Source: Plantago elongata
Taxonomy: Eukaryota > Streptophyta > Magnoliopsida > Lamiales > Plantaginaceae
Assembly: GCA_036897095.1 (NCBI GenBank)
Contig: JAYMSP010000452.1
Location: 1-50,842 of the forward strand
Length of the DNA: 50,842 nucleotides
Direction: 5' to 3'
Shown: positions 11,163 through 23,481 of the stretch, one piece after another
How the letters are laid out: every line of letters starts with the position of its first letter
How positions within the stretch are numbered: the first letter of the stretch is position 1
Translations under genes and position numbers: made by a program
The notes under the pieces: generated by a model
What the model was told of the DNA's origin: nothing
The model's input: the letters and a program-made list of their open reading frames with translations, nothing else
Databases searched by the model: none

Positions 11163-13495
11163 TCAATCTGGTGTTGGATGAAGAAGAAGAAACTGACAAA
11201 AATGATCTTGACACTTCATCTGAATAACAAGACGGAGGTGATGACCACTTATCAGATGATGACAATGATGATAGTTCAGGACCAGGGATAGGTGGAATGA
11301 CACAAGGAAGTGTAGGAACAGGTACTCAATCTGCTCCAGACTCTGCTCAGAGAGATCCACCATCATGAACCAAAGCATCACCACCACCAGCTGAATAACA
11401 AGGACAAAATGATAATACTCAACATGTTGCAATACAAGAAGATCTTGAAGCCGTTGAATAGAGAGTTGCCAAACTTAAAGAAAAATTGGATGAAGAAACA
11501 AGGCTTAATCAAGAGCAACGGCCTCTGATTGAAGCCAAAGAAGCTCAATTACTGAAGATTGAGGCTGAAAATGCCAAGGAGCGGAAACTCCTTGCTGAAA
11601 AGCTACAACTGAAGAAAGACATCGATGCCACGGCTGCAAAGTTTGACGCTCTGGTGACATTCGATACAATGCATGATGCTAAGGCTGCATCAGATAGGCT
11701 AACGATTCCATCATCTCAGAAAGGTAGCGCCAAGGGAAATGGCAAAATGGTTGATGTGCTTGACACTATTGATCATAATGATCACATCTACGTGAGCACT
11801 GATGATGATGAGACACAAGACATGGTTCCATAAGAGGATGCAATTCTTCTCTCACACTATAAGAGAGAATTATTGCTCCACATATCTTCTCCTCACCATC
11901 CATTACTTCCAGAGACGGCAAATTCTAGGGGAGACGTATTGTATTTGCTAAGTTGCGATCTGAGTTGGTTGCTAAAGACTCCCAGGTACTTTCATTTGTT
12001 CCATCCGCCCTAAAGCCTATTGCTAAGCTCTCGATACACGGAGCCACTAGCATTGCCTTATCTTAGAAATATCTAGGCATGGTTCGTGATGAAGACTGCA
12101 ACAATGTCAACAAATCACTTGAGGAAGCATATTATGCTACTCAGAAAGCAGAAGCCATCTATCGTTCGCTTGAAGAGCTGAACCAAAATGAGGAGTTACT
12201 CCTTAAATAAAATAAAGAGCTCCGAGCAGACGTCCAGAAGCTTGTCCAAATTTCCAACAATCTCCAAGTGAACTTTGTGTCACTTTCTCACTCTTACGTT
12301 AGTTTGAGTCAGTCACTCATGACTATGGAGGAAGAGAATACATCTGCCCAGAAAGACAAAGGCAGCAAGAGAAAACAATTACCTCCCTCCACAAGTCAAG
12401 TTCCAGAAAAGGACTCCCCTTATGAAAATCTCCAGGTTCCAGAAACTAGAGTTAGAACATCGACAAGGCTTAAAAGCATAATAACCAGGGGTTCCAAGGC
12501 CCTTGTTATAGCTGAATAGAATAAGCCTTCTGAAGAATTATAAAAGGAAGAAGGAGAGTCCAATAGTCATGAAACATGTCTCAAGTTAGAAATTTTGACA
12601 ATGATGATGATGAGACTGATACAGATGAGCATCCACTTCAGAAGAGAAGGAAAGTGGGTAGCCTCCCTGAACCACCACTGGCAATAAGACCAATCAATGC
12701 CAGAACGCATTCTGGAAACACGATCCAAGGTGGATCTTCCAGCACAGCTCCCAGAAAGCAAGAAGAACTTTCTTTGGAGAAAGGACTAAATAGAAAAGGG
12801 AGTAGGGACTTACAGTTTGGTAGAGTTCAAGAGAAAGAACCAGAAAGACCAGATGTTGCTCAGATTGAGTATGTCAAAACTGTTGACAGCCAATCAGCCT
12901 ATAGATGCATACATCTCCAGAATGGTTACTGGATCCTTTAGCTACAACACTTTCTATTGAACATGAGGTTTCTATAATCAAATGATGGCATGGAGAACAA
13001 ACAAGCCTACATTGCTAAATCCAGCAAACACCAAGGCAAGGCTTGATTTTGAGGTTTACAGAAGGACTGAGGCTATGAAGTAGCCACTTGTTTTGTCTGT
13101 CCTTATCTCAAGCCTGATGAGATACACAAGACCATAAAGTTGGATGGTACTCTCAGCAGACAAAACAAACTAAGAGTTGAACCTCATGAGTCATTTTACA
13201 TGACAAAGAAACAATACCTGGATGACATTGCTTACTTGGAGGAAATCTACAAGTATCTTGAGTTATCAATGTTGAAGGTTAACCATGCATGGGTATGGGG
13301 CAAATAACTTTGGGTCAAGCACTTTGTTCACAAAAACAAAGACCATGCCAACACTTATCAAGAGATTTGTGGATTATCCAGAAAGACAGAACTAACTGTC
13401 AGAAGGTTACTCTGTGAATATGTTAAAGACTGCAGGAGGGTTGACACCCATTGATCCAGAGAGGTGCTGAAGAACTTGCGTTTTTTGAACCAAAG
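11163..13495 (+). pseudogene. Decayed coiled-coil ORF, probably gag-like part of a retroelement
   Basis: A long plus-strand reading frame persists with scattered stops. In one frame the stops lie at 11,225, 11,366, 11,396, 11,459 and 11,831. After one shift, a second frame has stops at 12,064, 12,208, 12,517 and 12,541. The implied protein has an acidic Asp/Ser stretch, a strong coiled coil (around 11,461-11,680, rich in EAKEAQLLKIEAENAKE-like heptads), a second coiled coil (12,100-12,260), basic low-complexity linkers, and a more globular end (13,080-13,480, including FYMTKKQYLDDIAYLEEIYK and HAWVWGK). I do not recognise the family, and no zinc knuckle, protease, RT or integrase was found. 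It sits between the two F-box copies. A decayed host gene is possible but less likely. Confidence 0.5.
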
Positions 13496-14174
13496 TTGAT
13501 TTTGAAGACTTGAAGACTAGTATTTAGGATGTTTTACTTGGAGTTTGGATTCTCCTTTTGTCCATTTACTAATTAATATTGTTTGCTGAATTGATCTTTA
13601 TTGTTCAATATTTGTGAAAGTTATCTTGATATGTAATGTTTTTTTTTTCTGATGATCATACTTTCAGAAACCTTCTATAAAAGATAACTTGTCAGCAAAT
13701 CACATCTTGTGATTTGATTGATGTTTACTTTATGCACTTAATTAACTAATTGAATATCATTTGAAATGATGAAGTGGATTGTTTTCACTTCCATATTTAT
13801 TCAAAGATGGTTAGTCCACTTTCATACATGGAGAATGTAATGCACACAGCAATATTAGAACAAGTGTGCATAGTTTTCAAGAACATAAGATATATCCGTG
13901 TAATTTCAAGAACATATAGTACAACCCTGCATATGGTGAAGAACATAGGGTATATTTGTGCATTTTACCCTGCCTAAATGATTCACTACACTTATTTTCG
14001 AAAATTATCAATAGGCATACTTTTTGGGGTCAATTTTCCATTATGTTCTTTAATTTTCTCATCTTTATTACACACAAAAAAAATTGAGATAAATGTTTTA
14101 GGGCAGTTTGCGCGCACCAACCCGATCCAAAAGCCCCCAGGAGACTTGGACGGTTGGACAGATGACAGATAAGG
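13496..14174. other. AT-rich spacer upstream of the F-box gene
   Basis: About 680 bases with no convincing gene. Two short open frames (13,774-13,977 and 13,978-14,172) are AT-rich and low in complexity. Near 13,860-13,970 a motif of the type AAGAACATA(A/G)G(A/G)TATAT recurs imperfectly, perhaps part of a decayed repeat. The F-box promoter probably lies in the last 200 bases. Confidence 0.4.
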
Positions 14175-14552
14175 TTAGTGCGTCAAAAACCACTTACGAC
14201 GTGGTTGAACCTTTATCTTCTCGAAACATGGAAAAGCTTTTTATGCATTTTGTTTTACTTGTTTACAGTGGTTTCTGAGCAGAGTAGAACCCTAGTCCAA
14301 TTCTTCAGGCTTCAGGTATGTCTTCTCTCTGAATTACACTCAACTGAATTTCAATTTCCGTTTACTAGTTTCGTTTGTTTTGCACTCGTGACTGTACAAT
14401 ACAATCTACTGTGTATAGCTGCTTGTACATTTTCCTTTTCCAATTCTAATTTTCAATTCTTTAAAACAATTCACCAGGTATTTGTCAACTGTGATACTTT
14501 ATACCGAAGTGAGCAACGAGCTGTTAACACTTTCTCTAGCTTTGTATGATAA

Positions 14553-15755
14553 ATGAGTTCTCTACCAGATTCAAAATTTGAGATCAGGGTTCAAATGGAT
14601 AAGAATAGGCCTTGGGCGGATCTTCCACAAGGTATTGTTGGCTTAGTTATCGAGAAACTACAATTCCGTGATCAACTAAGGGTAATTGCAGTATGCAAAA
14701 ACTGGCGTTCTTGTAAGGATTTTGTTATGCGTTCCGAATGTTTTCCTTGGGTAATTAGCCACTGTAGAACCTCCAGGAAACGTAGTAAGAGGTATTCATT
14801 TACATGTGAGCTATTTGATCCATACGAGCTTCGAGTTAAGGAGGTTTCCAATTCGGTAGGGTCTTGCTATAATCCGGATAGTCAGCTGTATGCTTTTGCT
14901 TCGAAGGATGGTTGGGTGCTTCTTGGTGGGGAGTATTCTTTACTTTTCTTGTACAACCCTTTCACCAATCAGATAATTCATACTGATTTGGAGGTAAGTG
15001 ACTACAATATCCAAGCTACGATTGAGGGGAGCCCTTCGTCTCCTGGCTGTAAGATCTTCACTGCAACGGTTCGTAGTGATACTTATCTTTACCTCAACAC
15101 CTACTGCTTGTCTGGCGAGAGTCCGGAGTCGAAGATAATGAGTAATGAAGCGTATGGTGGTGATTATGAGTATGTGAGTCAGGATGATCCGTTTTATAGT
15201 GTGCTCTACATGAAGGGTAAACTATATTGCCTTTTTTACGCTGGTAGGCTATGTAGTTTTAGTGTGGAAGATTGTGATTGGAAGTTATTAACCAAAGGAT
15301 TTGGGATAAGATCACATATTCACATGAGGGATGGTTGGTTAATGGAGATCGACGAAAAGATTGTACTGGTTTGCATGGATATTTGTAGAAACTATGAATG
15401 GATGGTGTTCAGATTTGATTGGAATGAGATGGCCTGGGTTGTGGAAACAGATTTGAAGAGCCGTGCATTCTTCATCAGTGGACGTGTAGCATGGTGGGCA
15501 CCTTTGACAAACCGCCATGGGGAGAAGGTAGAAGCCTGCAAGGTATTTTACCATAGTGAATTTATTGATGTTGCTCGTGGCAGGGGGTTCAAGTGTTACA
15601 CGTTGACTCTAGAAGCAGGGACCAATGAAGCTGGACAGGCAGTCACTAAGTTTCGATCAAAACAGAAAATGGATAGATGGTACGGTTGGATCTCAAGGCC
15701 TTCGCGACATGATGTGTGTTTTGTCCAACCACCTTATCCTACTTGCATAGATTAA
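14553..15755 (+). CDS. F-box protein of the SKIP23/DUF295 type
   Basis: Encodes 400 aa without a coding intron. Residues about 20-56 form an F-box: WADLPQGIVGLVIEKL followed by RDQLRVIAVCKNWRS, the segment that in the family binds the Skp1-like subunit of an SCF ubiquitin ligase. The rest is the DUF295 type of propeller-like target domain. Typical blocks are ASKDGWVLLGG and LYNPFTNQII near residues 115-145, then LYMKGKLYCLFYAGRLCSF in the middle, and a C-terminal Trp/Arg-rich end. The substrate is unknown. A 5' UTR intron at about 14,316-14,477 is supported because the decayed copy at 9588-10,570 keeps the same splice sites. The start is the first ATG after that intron. In-frame MDKNRPWADLP at residue 15 is a less likely start. 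Confidence 0.88.
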   Translation: MSSLPDSKFEIRVQMDKNRPWADLPQGIVGLVIEKLQFRDQLRVIAVCKNWRSCKDFVMRSECFPWVISHCRTSRKRSKRYSFTCELFDPYELRVKEVSNSVGSCYNPDSQLYAFASKDGWVLLGGEYSLLFLYNPFTNQIIHTDLEVSDYNIQATIEGSPSSPGCKIFTATVRSDTYLYLNTYCLSGESPESKIMSNEAYGGDYEYVSQDDPFYSVLYMKGKLYCLFYAGRLCSFSVEDCDWKLLTKGFGIRSHIHMRDGWLMEIDEKIVLVCMDICRNYEWMVFRFDWNEMAWVVETDLKSRAFFISGRVAWWAPLTNRHGEKVEACKVFYHSEFIDVARGRGFKCYTLTLEAGTNEAGQAVTKFRSKQKMDRWYGWISRPSRHDVCFVQPPYPTCID

Positions 15756-16801
15756 TTTACTTTATAGAACTCTAATCAATTGTGACTTTGATCTTGTAAG
15801 TTTTTGCTATGATCATCCATTTTTCTTGTTTTTTTTGTTTCACCTTCTTGGTAGCGTTGCATTTTGCATTTGAGAATGTAGTAGCTATTGATTCGATTCT
15901 CTGTTGAAATGCTGCACAATGAGTTTCTGGGAAAAAAAGGTTTGGAATTATTGATCTTGTACTGTGATAATACAACACTAGATTTAAGGACTAAAGACGT
16001 GATCTTCTCTATAATACGACCATGCGCTCTCTATGAAAAGTAAGAAATCGTTCATTTGATGATTTTCGATACATGTTTCGTTCATAATACTTAATTCACC
16101 ATCTTGTTGGGATATGTCGAGAAAATTGATCCACTTAAGATACAAATATTTTCCAAGTTTTGTGATATTTGTGTTTTTGATGTAGATCAGGTTACTTAAT
16201 TTGCATTATGTTATTAAACTTTTAAAAGAAAGGTTCATCTTAGTCCTCTGAATATCTTTAATGCCTCCATATTCTATTAGATGAGTTGAATTATTTAAAT
16301 TCAAATTCAATTTTTATATGTATTTTTAGATAAAAATGCAACATAATTGAATTATAGTTCTACGTCAAATACACACTTAAACTTTAATTTCTTGCTAGCA
16401 GACACATTTTGTGAATATTCATGTATCTAACTAGTAAGCGTGAAAACTTTACCTACAACAAATACGCACCTCTTACGAATCATGTGAGTTTTTCCTTTAA
16501 GAAAGAATCAAAAACTTATTTTTATGCCCGGTAAATATTTATACATTTTAATCGATATATAATTCGAATTGGTTGTTAAAATAGACCATTCGAATTGACA
16601 AAACTAATTTAAATTATATACTAAACAATTAATTAATATATTTTTATTAAGTTTTTAAATTTAAACATAAAACTACACATAATCTAATAATCTAATGTGC
16701 GTTCGGAATCTATACGAAGCATTTCAAAATTTCCATATCTTTCCCACTCAAAATCAACAAAACCAAACATTACATGGTTAAGTCTGCAAATTCATCCACA
16801 T
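15756..16801. other. Intergenic between the F-box and UNG genes
   Basis: AT-rich. The first 200 bases match the 3' flank of the decayed F-box copy and so belong to that duplicated locus. From about 16,200 to 16,690 there are homopolymer runs and no coding signal. The UNG promoter is presumed in the last few hundred bases; no clear TATA box was picked. Confidence 0.4.
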
Positions 16802-19663
16802 ATGGCGACTCCTCAGAAGACCCTACTGGACTTTTTCCAGCAGCCACCGGCAAAGCGCCACAAGCGAGTTGCCGCCACAAACTCACCTCCACTCACCCCA
16901 AACGACGACGTATCGACTCCACCAGAAAACCTAATTTCCCCCGATCAAAAGCGGCGGATGGAGCTCAACAAAGCCCTCGCCATGTCCAAGCGCAATCTCA
17001 AGCTCTGCTTCGATAAAGTCTCCAAATCAAAAGCTACTGGTTACACCTTTTTTCTACATTTCCACTTCATTTTCCTGTAATTTCATTTATGTAATTGTCA
17101 ATTTTTTTCATCAATTTAGGAGCTGGATATGTGAAATTGGGGGAGTTGTTGGTGGAGGAGACCTGGAAGGGAGTGTTATCGGAGGAGCTGCAGAATCCTT
17201 ACGCGGACACGCTGGATAAATTCGTGGAGAATGAGATTTGCAGTGGCAAAACGCCGATATATCCTCCTCAGCATCTGATATTCAATGCGCTTAATACGAC
17301 TCCGTTTGATCGGGTTAAGGCTGTTATTATTGGACAGGTGAACTGGTGAATTATACATTTATGCTGTAGACATTGAGGAATTTGATTTTGGCTTTCACAA
17401 TTGGGAAGTGATCTGATTGTTGTTCGATTTCGGAACCATTATGTAGGAGGACAGTTTGATTAGTTATTTGGTGTGATCATTTTCGTTTGTGTGGCATGCC
17501 TGGGCCCTGGGGTAAGAAATGGAGATGGTCAATATCCTCAAGTCAACTAACATTACAAAAACTAGAGAGAACATTGAAGGGAATATGGTGGGGTGTGTTT
17601 GTGCAAGTTTCACTTCTTGGTCATGTAGTTTTCCAGTATTTGAGCTAGATAGTTCTTGATGTGAGTATGAGATTATCTGCTGAGATAAGATTTCAAATTA
17701 TTAGGAAAGTTTTTGTGGCACGGCTTTGGCTCTTGGAATTTGTTCAGTTTTTTTGAAATTTTTGAGACCGATGTGATGTTCTTTCTCAGTTTACTATCTA
17801 TTGACTATGACAATGTAGGCTGTCAAAATCCTGCTGGGGTATATTGTGGCACTAAAACATGCATTTGTATATGATTTCAGGATCCCTATCATGGACCAGG
17901 CCAAGCAATGGGCCTCTCTTTCTCGGTGCCGGACGGTGTAAAGGTTCCTTCAAGTCTTGTAAACATATATAAAGAACTACACCAAGATTTGGGCTGTTCA
18001 ATTCCCGCGAGTGGGAACTTGGAAAGATGGGCTGTGCAGGTAGTAGTTTCTTCCTATTAGTGCTTCTAGATCATTGTTTCTGTATGGAGCAGCAGTTCCG
18101 AAGCATGTATTTGCAATTAAGGATAATCTTAGATAGGCGTGCTATATGTACTAACTGATAGACTTCGTGAGAAAATATCTACACCTCTTGAATAGAGTGT
18201 AGTGTACATGTCTTTACACTATGGCCTATGTAAGAACTCATCCTTCAGTCTGCACAATTGTTTTCTATTAACTGACGGTTTGATTAAACATATGTGATTT
18301 ATTTCTAACTAATAAATAATTCACTTATTGATTTTAGGGTGTTCTGCTGCTGAATGCTGTTCTTACCGGTAAGCACTTGATTAATTTCTTGCATAATGGA
18401 AGTGGCTCTATGTACTTCCTGTCTGTTCTCTTTCTTTTTGGCTAGATGTGAATCTATTTTCTGGCACTTAAGTTTTTAAACCAGAATTTTTATTGCTTTT
18501 GTATGCTCCACGTAGAAAGGTGGAATAGAGGCTACGATTAGACCTTGTAATAATTGACTGGGTAAAGGTAAAGAAGCATTTTATGACTAATGGAAGATAA
18601 AAGATGATAGCCAGGCTTGCTCTCTCTTAGTTCACTCTTGCTACAGAGTCTAGCTTTTTATAATACATACGTTTACCATTTGCGCACTTTTGAAAGTTGG
18701 CATTAATGTAATTATTGTCTCTTATGCAGTTAGGCAACACCAGGCAAATTCCCATGCTAAGAAAGGCTGGGAGCAGTTTACAGATGCTGTTATAGGAGCA
18801 ATTTCGCAGAGGAAAAGTGGAGTTGTTTTTCTTCTTTGGGGAAATTATGCTCAAGCCAAATCCAGGTACATATGTAACTTACATGTTCTCTCGAACTAAC
18901 CGATCCTTCCCTGCCTGGTGAATGAAATGAATATGTGGTTTAGTGGAGTGTCTTTCAGAATGTGGAAGTTGATGAGTACCTCTATGCTAAGATGAATCTA
19001 ATAAAATTCCTTTTTTACAGGTTGATAGATGAGTCGAAGCACTATATTCTGAAATCGGCACATCCATCTGGTTTGTCTGCACATAGAGGTTTCTTTGGGT
19101 GCAGGTTTGTCTTGATTGCAACATTTTAGACTCCCAGTTCTTGTATATGTGCATTCTATATAACAACAGTTGAGACTGAAGTGGTATTTTGTAAATTCTA
19201 GGTCTGACCCCCCTCCCACCAAACTCCCAAAGTTTTAGTTCGTTCCCGTGATTAATTCATTAATTGTTGAGAAGTTTGCAATATGCTTCCTGCTTCTTAA
19301 AGTACGATGTTGTCCTACCTTATGTATATACATAAATGGAACTCCGTGATCTACTGTACCCCGAGGAGATTAGTTTGGCTCTCCTCTCTTCTAACTGAAT
19401 CATCTCTATTACTTGTAAACATACATACATGCACGCTGGAAATTGTCATCTGGTACTATTCTCTTCTGGCAAAATAAGGTCTGATTTTTGTGTCGGTTTC
19501 CTAGTTGGGAAAAGGATCATATGGAGGAGATACATAGCCAATCAGCTAAGAAGCACATAAGTATTGATAGTAGCTATTTGCATTTGTTTATTGCAGGCAC
19601 TTTTCTCGTACGAACCAGATATTGGAGAAAACTGGAGTTCCCCCATTAGATTGGCAATTATAG
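16802..19663 (+). CDS. UNG: Uracil-DNA glycosylase (family 1 UDG)
   Basis: Removes uracil from DNA and starts base-excision repair; plant UNG acts in nucleus and organelles. Seven exons join in phase: 16,802-17,039, 17,120-17,337, 17,881-18,039, 18,338-18,368 (31 bases), 18,730-18,865, 19,021-19,104 and 19,597-19,663, giving 310 aa. Motifs: an N-terminal PCNA-interacting box QKTLLDFF at residues 5-12 followed by basic [23 protein letters not shown] with catalytic Asp153 and His156; [17 protein letters not shown]; and the DNA-binding loop [12 protein letters not shown] with His275. All key residues are present. I chose MATPQK as the start because the PIP box should be at the N-terminus. An in-frame ATG at 16,697 would add 35 Ser/Arg-rich residues that could be an organelle-targeting extension. 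Confidence 0.96.
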
Positions 19664-21284
19664 ATTATGCAGGCTGTTCTGACTTCTGACACTGTGCAAC
19701 TTCAGACTTCAGTAGGGCATTTTTGAGTTTTCCCCGAGTCTTGTGAATCTGCTAATCATCATCTGAAGCAAATAGGCTATATGATGTTTTGTAATCGAAC
19801 CCAGTCATTGAACTGTTGTGTTTATCGAGTTTGATAGCCTCTTTTCAACTTGTCTGAAGTGACTGTCATGTAGTAGTCTAGTTGTAAATTTTAGAACCAA
19901 AACAAATTATCGTTATTTACGGCCATGTTTTGAGACAAAGTTTAGCTACTAATTCTAGGCGACCACATATCTTATTATTGAGTAAAGTAGGTTTGTTATA
20001 CAAATGCCTAGCCGATTACCAATGCTTTCAAATGATACGTGCGTTAAATGGATTACTGAAACGATAAACTAGTTAATTTGTTTTATGTTTCTTTAATTTT
20101 CAAGTAGATAATATACATGCAGCCTTTCACCTCTAGTTTAAATTAGAGTTGTTTATTAGCTACTTCTTAAAAGAATAATCCGAGTATTTGGCAAAAGAAA
20201 AAGAAATTAAACATTAGCCTCTAGGGAGTAGAGGAAACTGACAAAATTGGGATAGAACTGAAATTATATATTTCTTTTTTAACTTTTATGTAGAAAAGAA
20301 AACCTTTTATCATAATAAAGATGTAATATTAATTATTTAAATTAGTAAGTCAATTGATAGTAAAATTAGAAATAACATTAAAATATTTGAACTTTAATAT
20401 GAACATAAAGTGTAAAAATTAAATACTATCATACGGTGACGGTGTACTATAACAAACACAAAAACAATTACAAATATTAATACCGTTATTCAATGAATTT
20501 ACGTAATGCATGAAATCTTGACTTAATTGGTCTTTCTAAATGAGGCTCCGACAATCTTCCTAATAATAAAGATATTCTTTCGGTGACATGTTTACAATTA
20601 ACGAATCAAAATTTATATTTATACTGTAAAAACTGAAGAGAAGGTCCAATTAAACATTCACAAATTTCTCTAAAAGATGAAGGCATTGTGCATCATTCTC
20701 GTGTCATTCACTTCACCATTTAAGTGTTTATACGAAAAATATAATAAACTTAACTTATCGAGTAATATGATCGATCGTGTTCTTGAAGGCATTCAATTTA
20801 TTTCTAGATCCTATCTGTAAATAAATTCTTTATATAATAACTCTTAATTACGTAATAATAATTTTTTTTTGGGTTTGCAGGCATGGTTGAATCAGTCAAA
20901 TTTTGAAGCAGGCATATTTATCTATCGGGGTGTAATGAACGAGATCAACCTCAGGCGGAATGTGCTAATGCATGCTTCAAAATATTCCATGGAAAGACTA
21001 TTTTTGGCTCTTGCGATTGTATTAAATATGAAGATAACCAGTGTAATTGTGCATTTTAAGGCTGATTCTCCAGTCTCAAATCTCTATACTGGAATGATAA
21101 TATAATTAAGTAATTATTGTGTTCCTGTTACATTATAATCTTTAATGCTTTAGGCAATAACAATCATTATAATATTTCTCGGTCCATTTTAATTACGGAC
21201 TCCAAAATACTAAGTTTCAATTAAAATATTTAATCTCGACATATGAATATGAAATTCAACAAAATAGTTTATGGAATATGAGAG
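19664..21284. other. AT-rich intergenic DNA downstream of UNG
   Basis: The first 200 bases should hold the UNG 3' UTR. The rest is very AT-rich with homopolymers. An open frame of 78 codons at 20,869-21,105 follows a good-looking acceptor (TTTGGGTTTGCAG), but I recognise no domain and see no partner exon. At most it is a gene fragment. Confidence 0.35.
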
Positions 21285-22035
21285 GGAGAATTTTTGGTCC
21301 TATATCTTAATGTACACTTCTAATACGGTCCTTAAAAATCTTAAGTTTACAAAATACGTCCTATTTATTCAATTTAGGGCAACGCTTGGGAATCTTTTTT
21401 GGTCCCTATGACATGACGGATGACATGACTTTGGACTAGATGATGAAGCTTCGAATTTGGACGAATCGTCGAATTTTGTGAACTCCCTCGCGCACTGTAC
21501 AAATTATGGTCGAATTCTAAATTTCTCCCCAAATTGAAATCCTAATTTACACTAATTCCCCCAATTAACTCTAATTTCCTATTTCCTAGAACCCTAATTT
21601 TCAAATTCGTCCAAATCACGACAAAAATTCCAGATATTGTAAGTGAATCATAATTTTCTAGTTCCGATATTCTAATTATGAATCGAAATCGAACAATAAA
21701 AATCGAATCTTTCATGCATAATGCTTACCATATGCAGGTTGTGGCATAGCTCATTTTCTGGTCTTATTGATATTGACATGTTGACGTTGTTTTTTCATCA
21801 AGAAATTTAATGCAATAATATATTTTTGATTATGGAGAAGAACAGAGGTATGAACAGCCGTAACTAGGTTTGAAATTATGAGTTTGATCGTATATTGATC
21901 CGTTAACGTTATTAGGCGTGTGGAGATGAGTGTTTGACGTGACGTTGTGTTTAATGTGTCAGCTTCCATGTCATCAAATCCGTATGAAAACATGTTGTTT
22001 ATATGGTCCTAGGACCAAATACGCAAACTTAAGAT
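21285..22035. mobile_element. MITE-like element with imperfect terminal inverted repeats
   Basis: The left part reads AAATCTTAAGTTTACAAAAT then ACGTCCTA (about 21,347-21,374). Its inverted partner near 21,998-22,038 reads TAGGACCAAATACGCAAACT then TAAGATATT. Both are preceded by TGGTCCTA-type words, and ATGACATG(A/G)-type words lie inside. This resembles Mutator-like MITEs with GGTCC ends. The outer right end looks truncated and no target duplication was found, so boundaries are approximate. Confidence 0.4.
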
Positions 22036-23481
22036 ATTCTGATTGAATATGTATTCAAAGATGTGATTTCACTAAAAAGGTAAGAGTACATATAAAAGTT
22101 ACTAATATTGAGAAGATGTTTTTGACTAATTTGTAGGATATCTTTTATATATGACTAATGTGTTTTAAGTTGTTAGGAGTGTGACTAATTTGTAATTATT
22201 TTTTTGTTTTCTTTTCTTGCTGAGCCTTGTTCTGTTTCTGTTCTTTTTTTAGAGTAAGTATTTTAGTATTAAAGAAGCTAGCAGATAATGATTTGTAGTA
22301 ATTTACTGAGTTTTGTTGATATATGGAATCATTTGGCCTGAAACTGGGTTTATAATTAACAGGAACAATTCAAAACTTATTGTCTTCAATTATTGACAGT
22401 TTCCTTAGGTATGCACCTTTTGTAGCAATTTAAGTTAGAGATTTGTTAAAGTTTTTGAAGAAGTTTAATTAAATTTGCAAAGAAAAAAGCAGTAGAGACA
22501 TGGCATGTTCAGAATCTGGATGAATTTTTGTACAAACTAAGAAAATATAATTGCTTGTGTGTTATTATTGTAGGAACTGAAGAAACTATAGGAGATCCTG
22601 AGGGGCGCTCATGTTGGTGAGGGATTACCTTCACTTTGAATTGTAGGACCTGTTAGCTTTGCATAATTGTTATCTCGTTATTGTTGAAAGTACTTATCAT
22701 GCTTGCACCTTGCTGAAACTCTATTTTCTGGTTCCTTATGCTTTAAAGATAAGAGAACTCATCAATATTGTTTTTTATCCCTAATGTTTCATGGGAGCCT
22801 TATACTTTGTTCTACCGTTCATTGTCTTTCGTTCAATTCCATTGCAATCTTGAATCACTATAAATATCTCTTCGTACAACGGTACAAGCACCATGATATT
22901 ATCGCCTATGTATACTGTTTCACACTTTTCTTTCTTTATGCCACTGCAAAATGAAACCATATGTAGCATTCTGTTTCAGACAGTCAAATTTCACAGAAAC
23001 ACATTTTTGATGTGTACAGCAATGTAATCTCTTTGGCATATTAACTGTTTCTGAATGTGCTAACTTTGGCACTTCTTGTCGTATCGTTTGTGTCTTCTTG
23101 TTTCCACACAAGTCAATGACTTTAGTTCTACTAGCTCTGTCATTTCGACTCTTTCTTGAATTCATTCTGGATATTATAGCAAGATTTGTATTCGTTTATT
23201 GCCATTCAGCCTTATTCTGAATGTTAACAAAATAAACTCCTTTTTTTTTTTCCTTTCTTGAGAATAGGAGTTCATATATTTATGATCAGGAGCAAGGCAT
23301 CAGCCAGTTGCATCAAATAATTAAGAAGGTGAAACCTCTTCACCACCATCATAGTCCATACTAATGTGCTGTAAAATGTCTATGTGCAATGCAAGGGACA
23401 CACCAGTTCTGGAAATATAAGCAAATCGAATAGAGTCGAAGTGAAGTTTACACCCTTTCCATTTTCTGTCTGCAGTATTAG
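22036..23481. other. Intergenic / 5' region of the COBRA-like gene
   Basis: No convincing coding region. Pyrimidine-rich tracts end in GTAG or CAG at several places (about 22,574, 23,476), so the COBRA-like transcript could begin here with spliced leader exons. The short open frames at 22,703-22,954 and 22,920-23,165 are uncharacterised and probably spurious. Confidence 0.3.

Noticed and set aside
11163..12541. Idea that all in-frame stops of the decayed ORF come from C-to-T (methylation) mutation
   Set aside because: Every stop codon is one C-to-T step from CAA, CAG or CGA, so the pattern proves nothing without an intact relative for comparison.
20869..21105. 78-residue open frame after a good acceptor site
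   Set aside because: No recognisable motif, no partner exon and AT-rich surroundings; not enough to call a gene.
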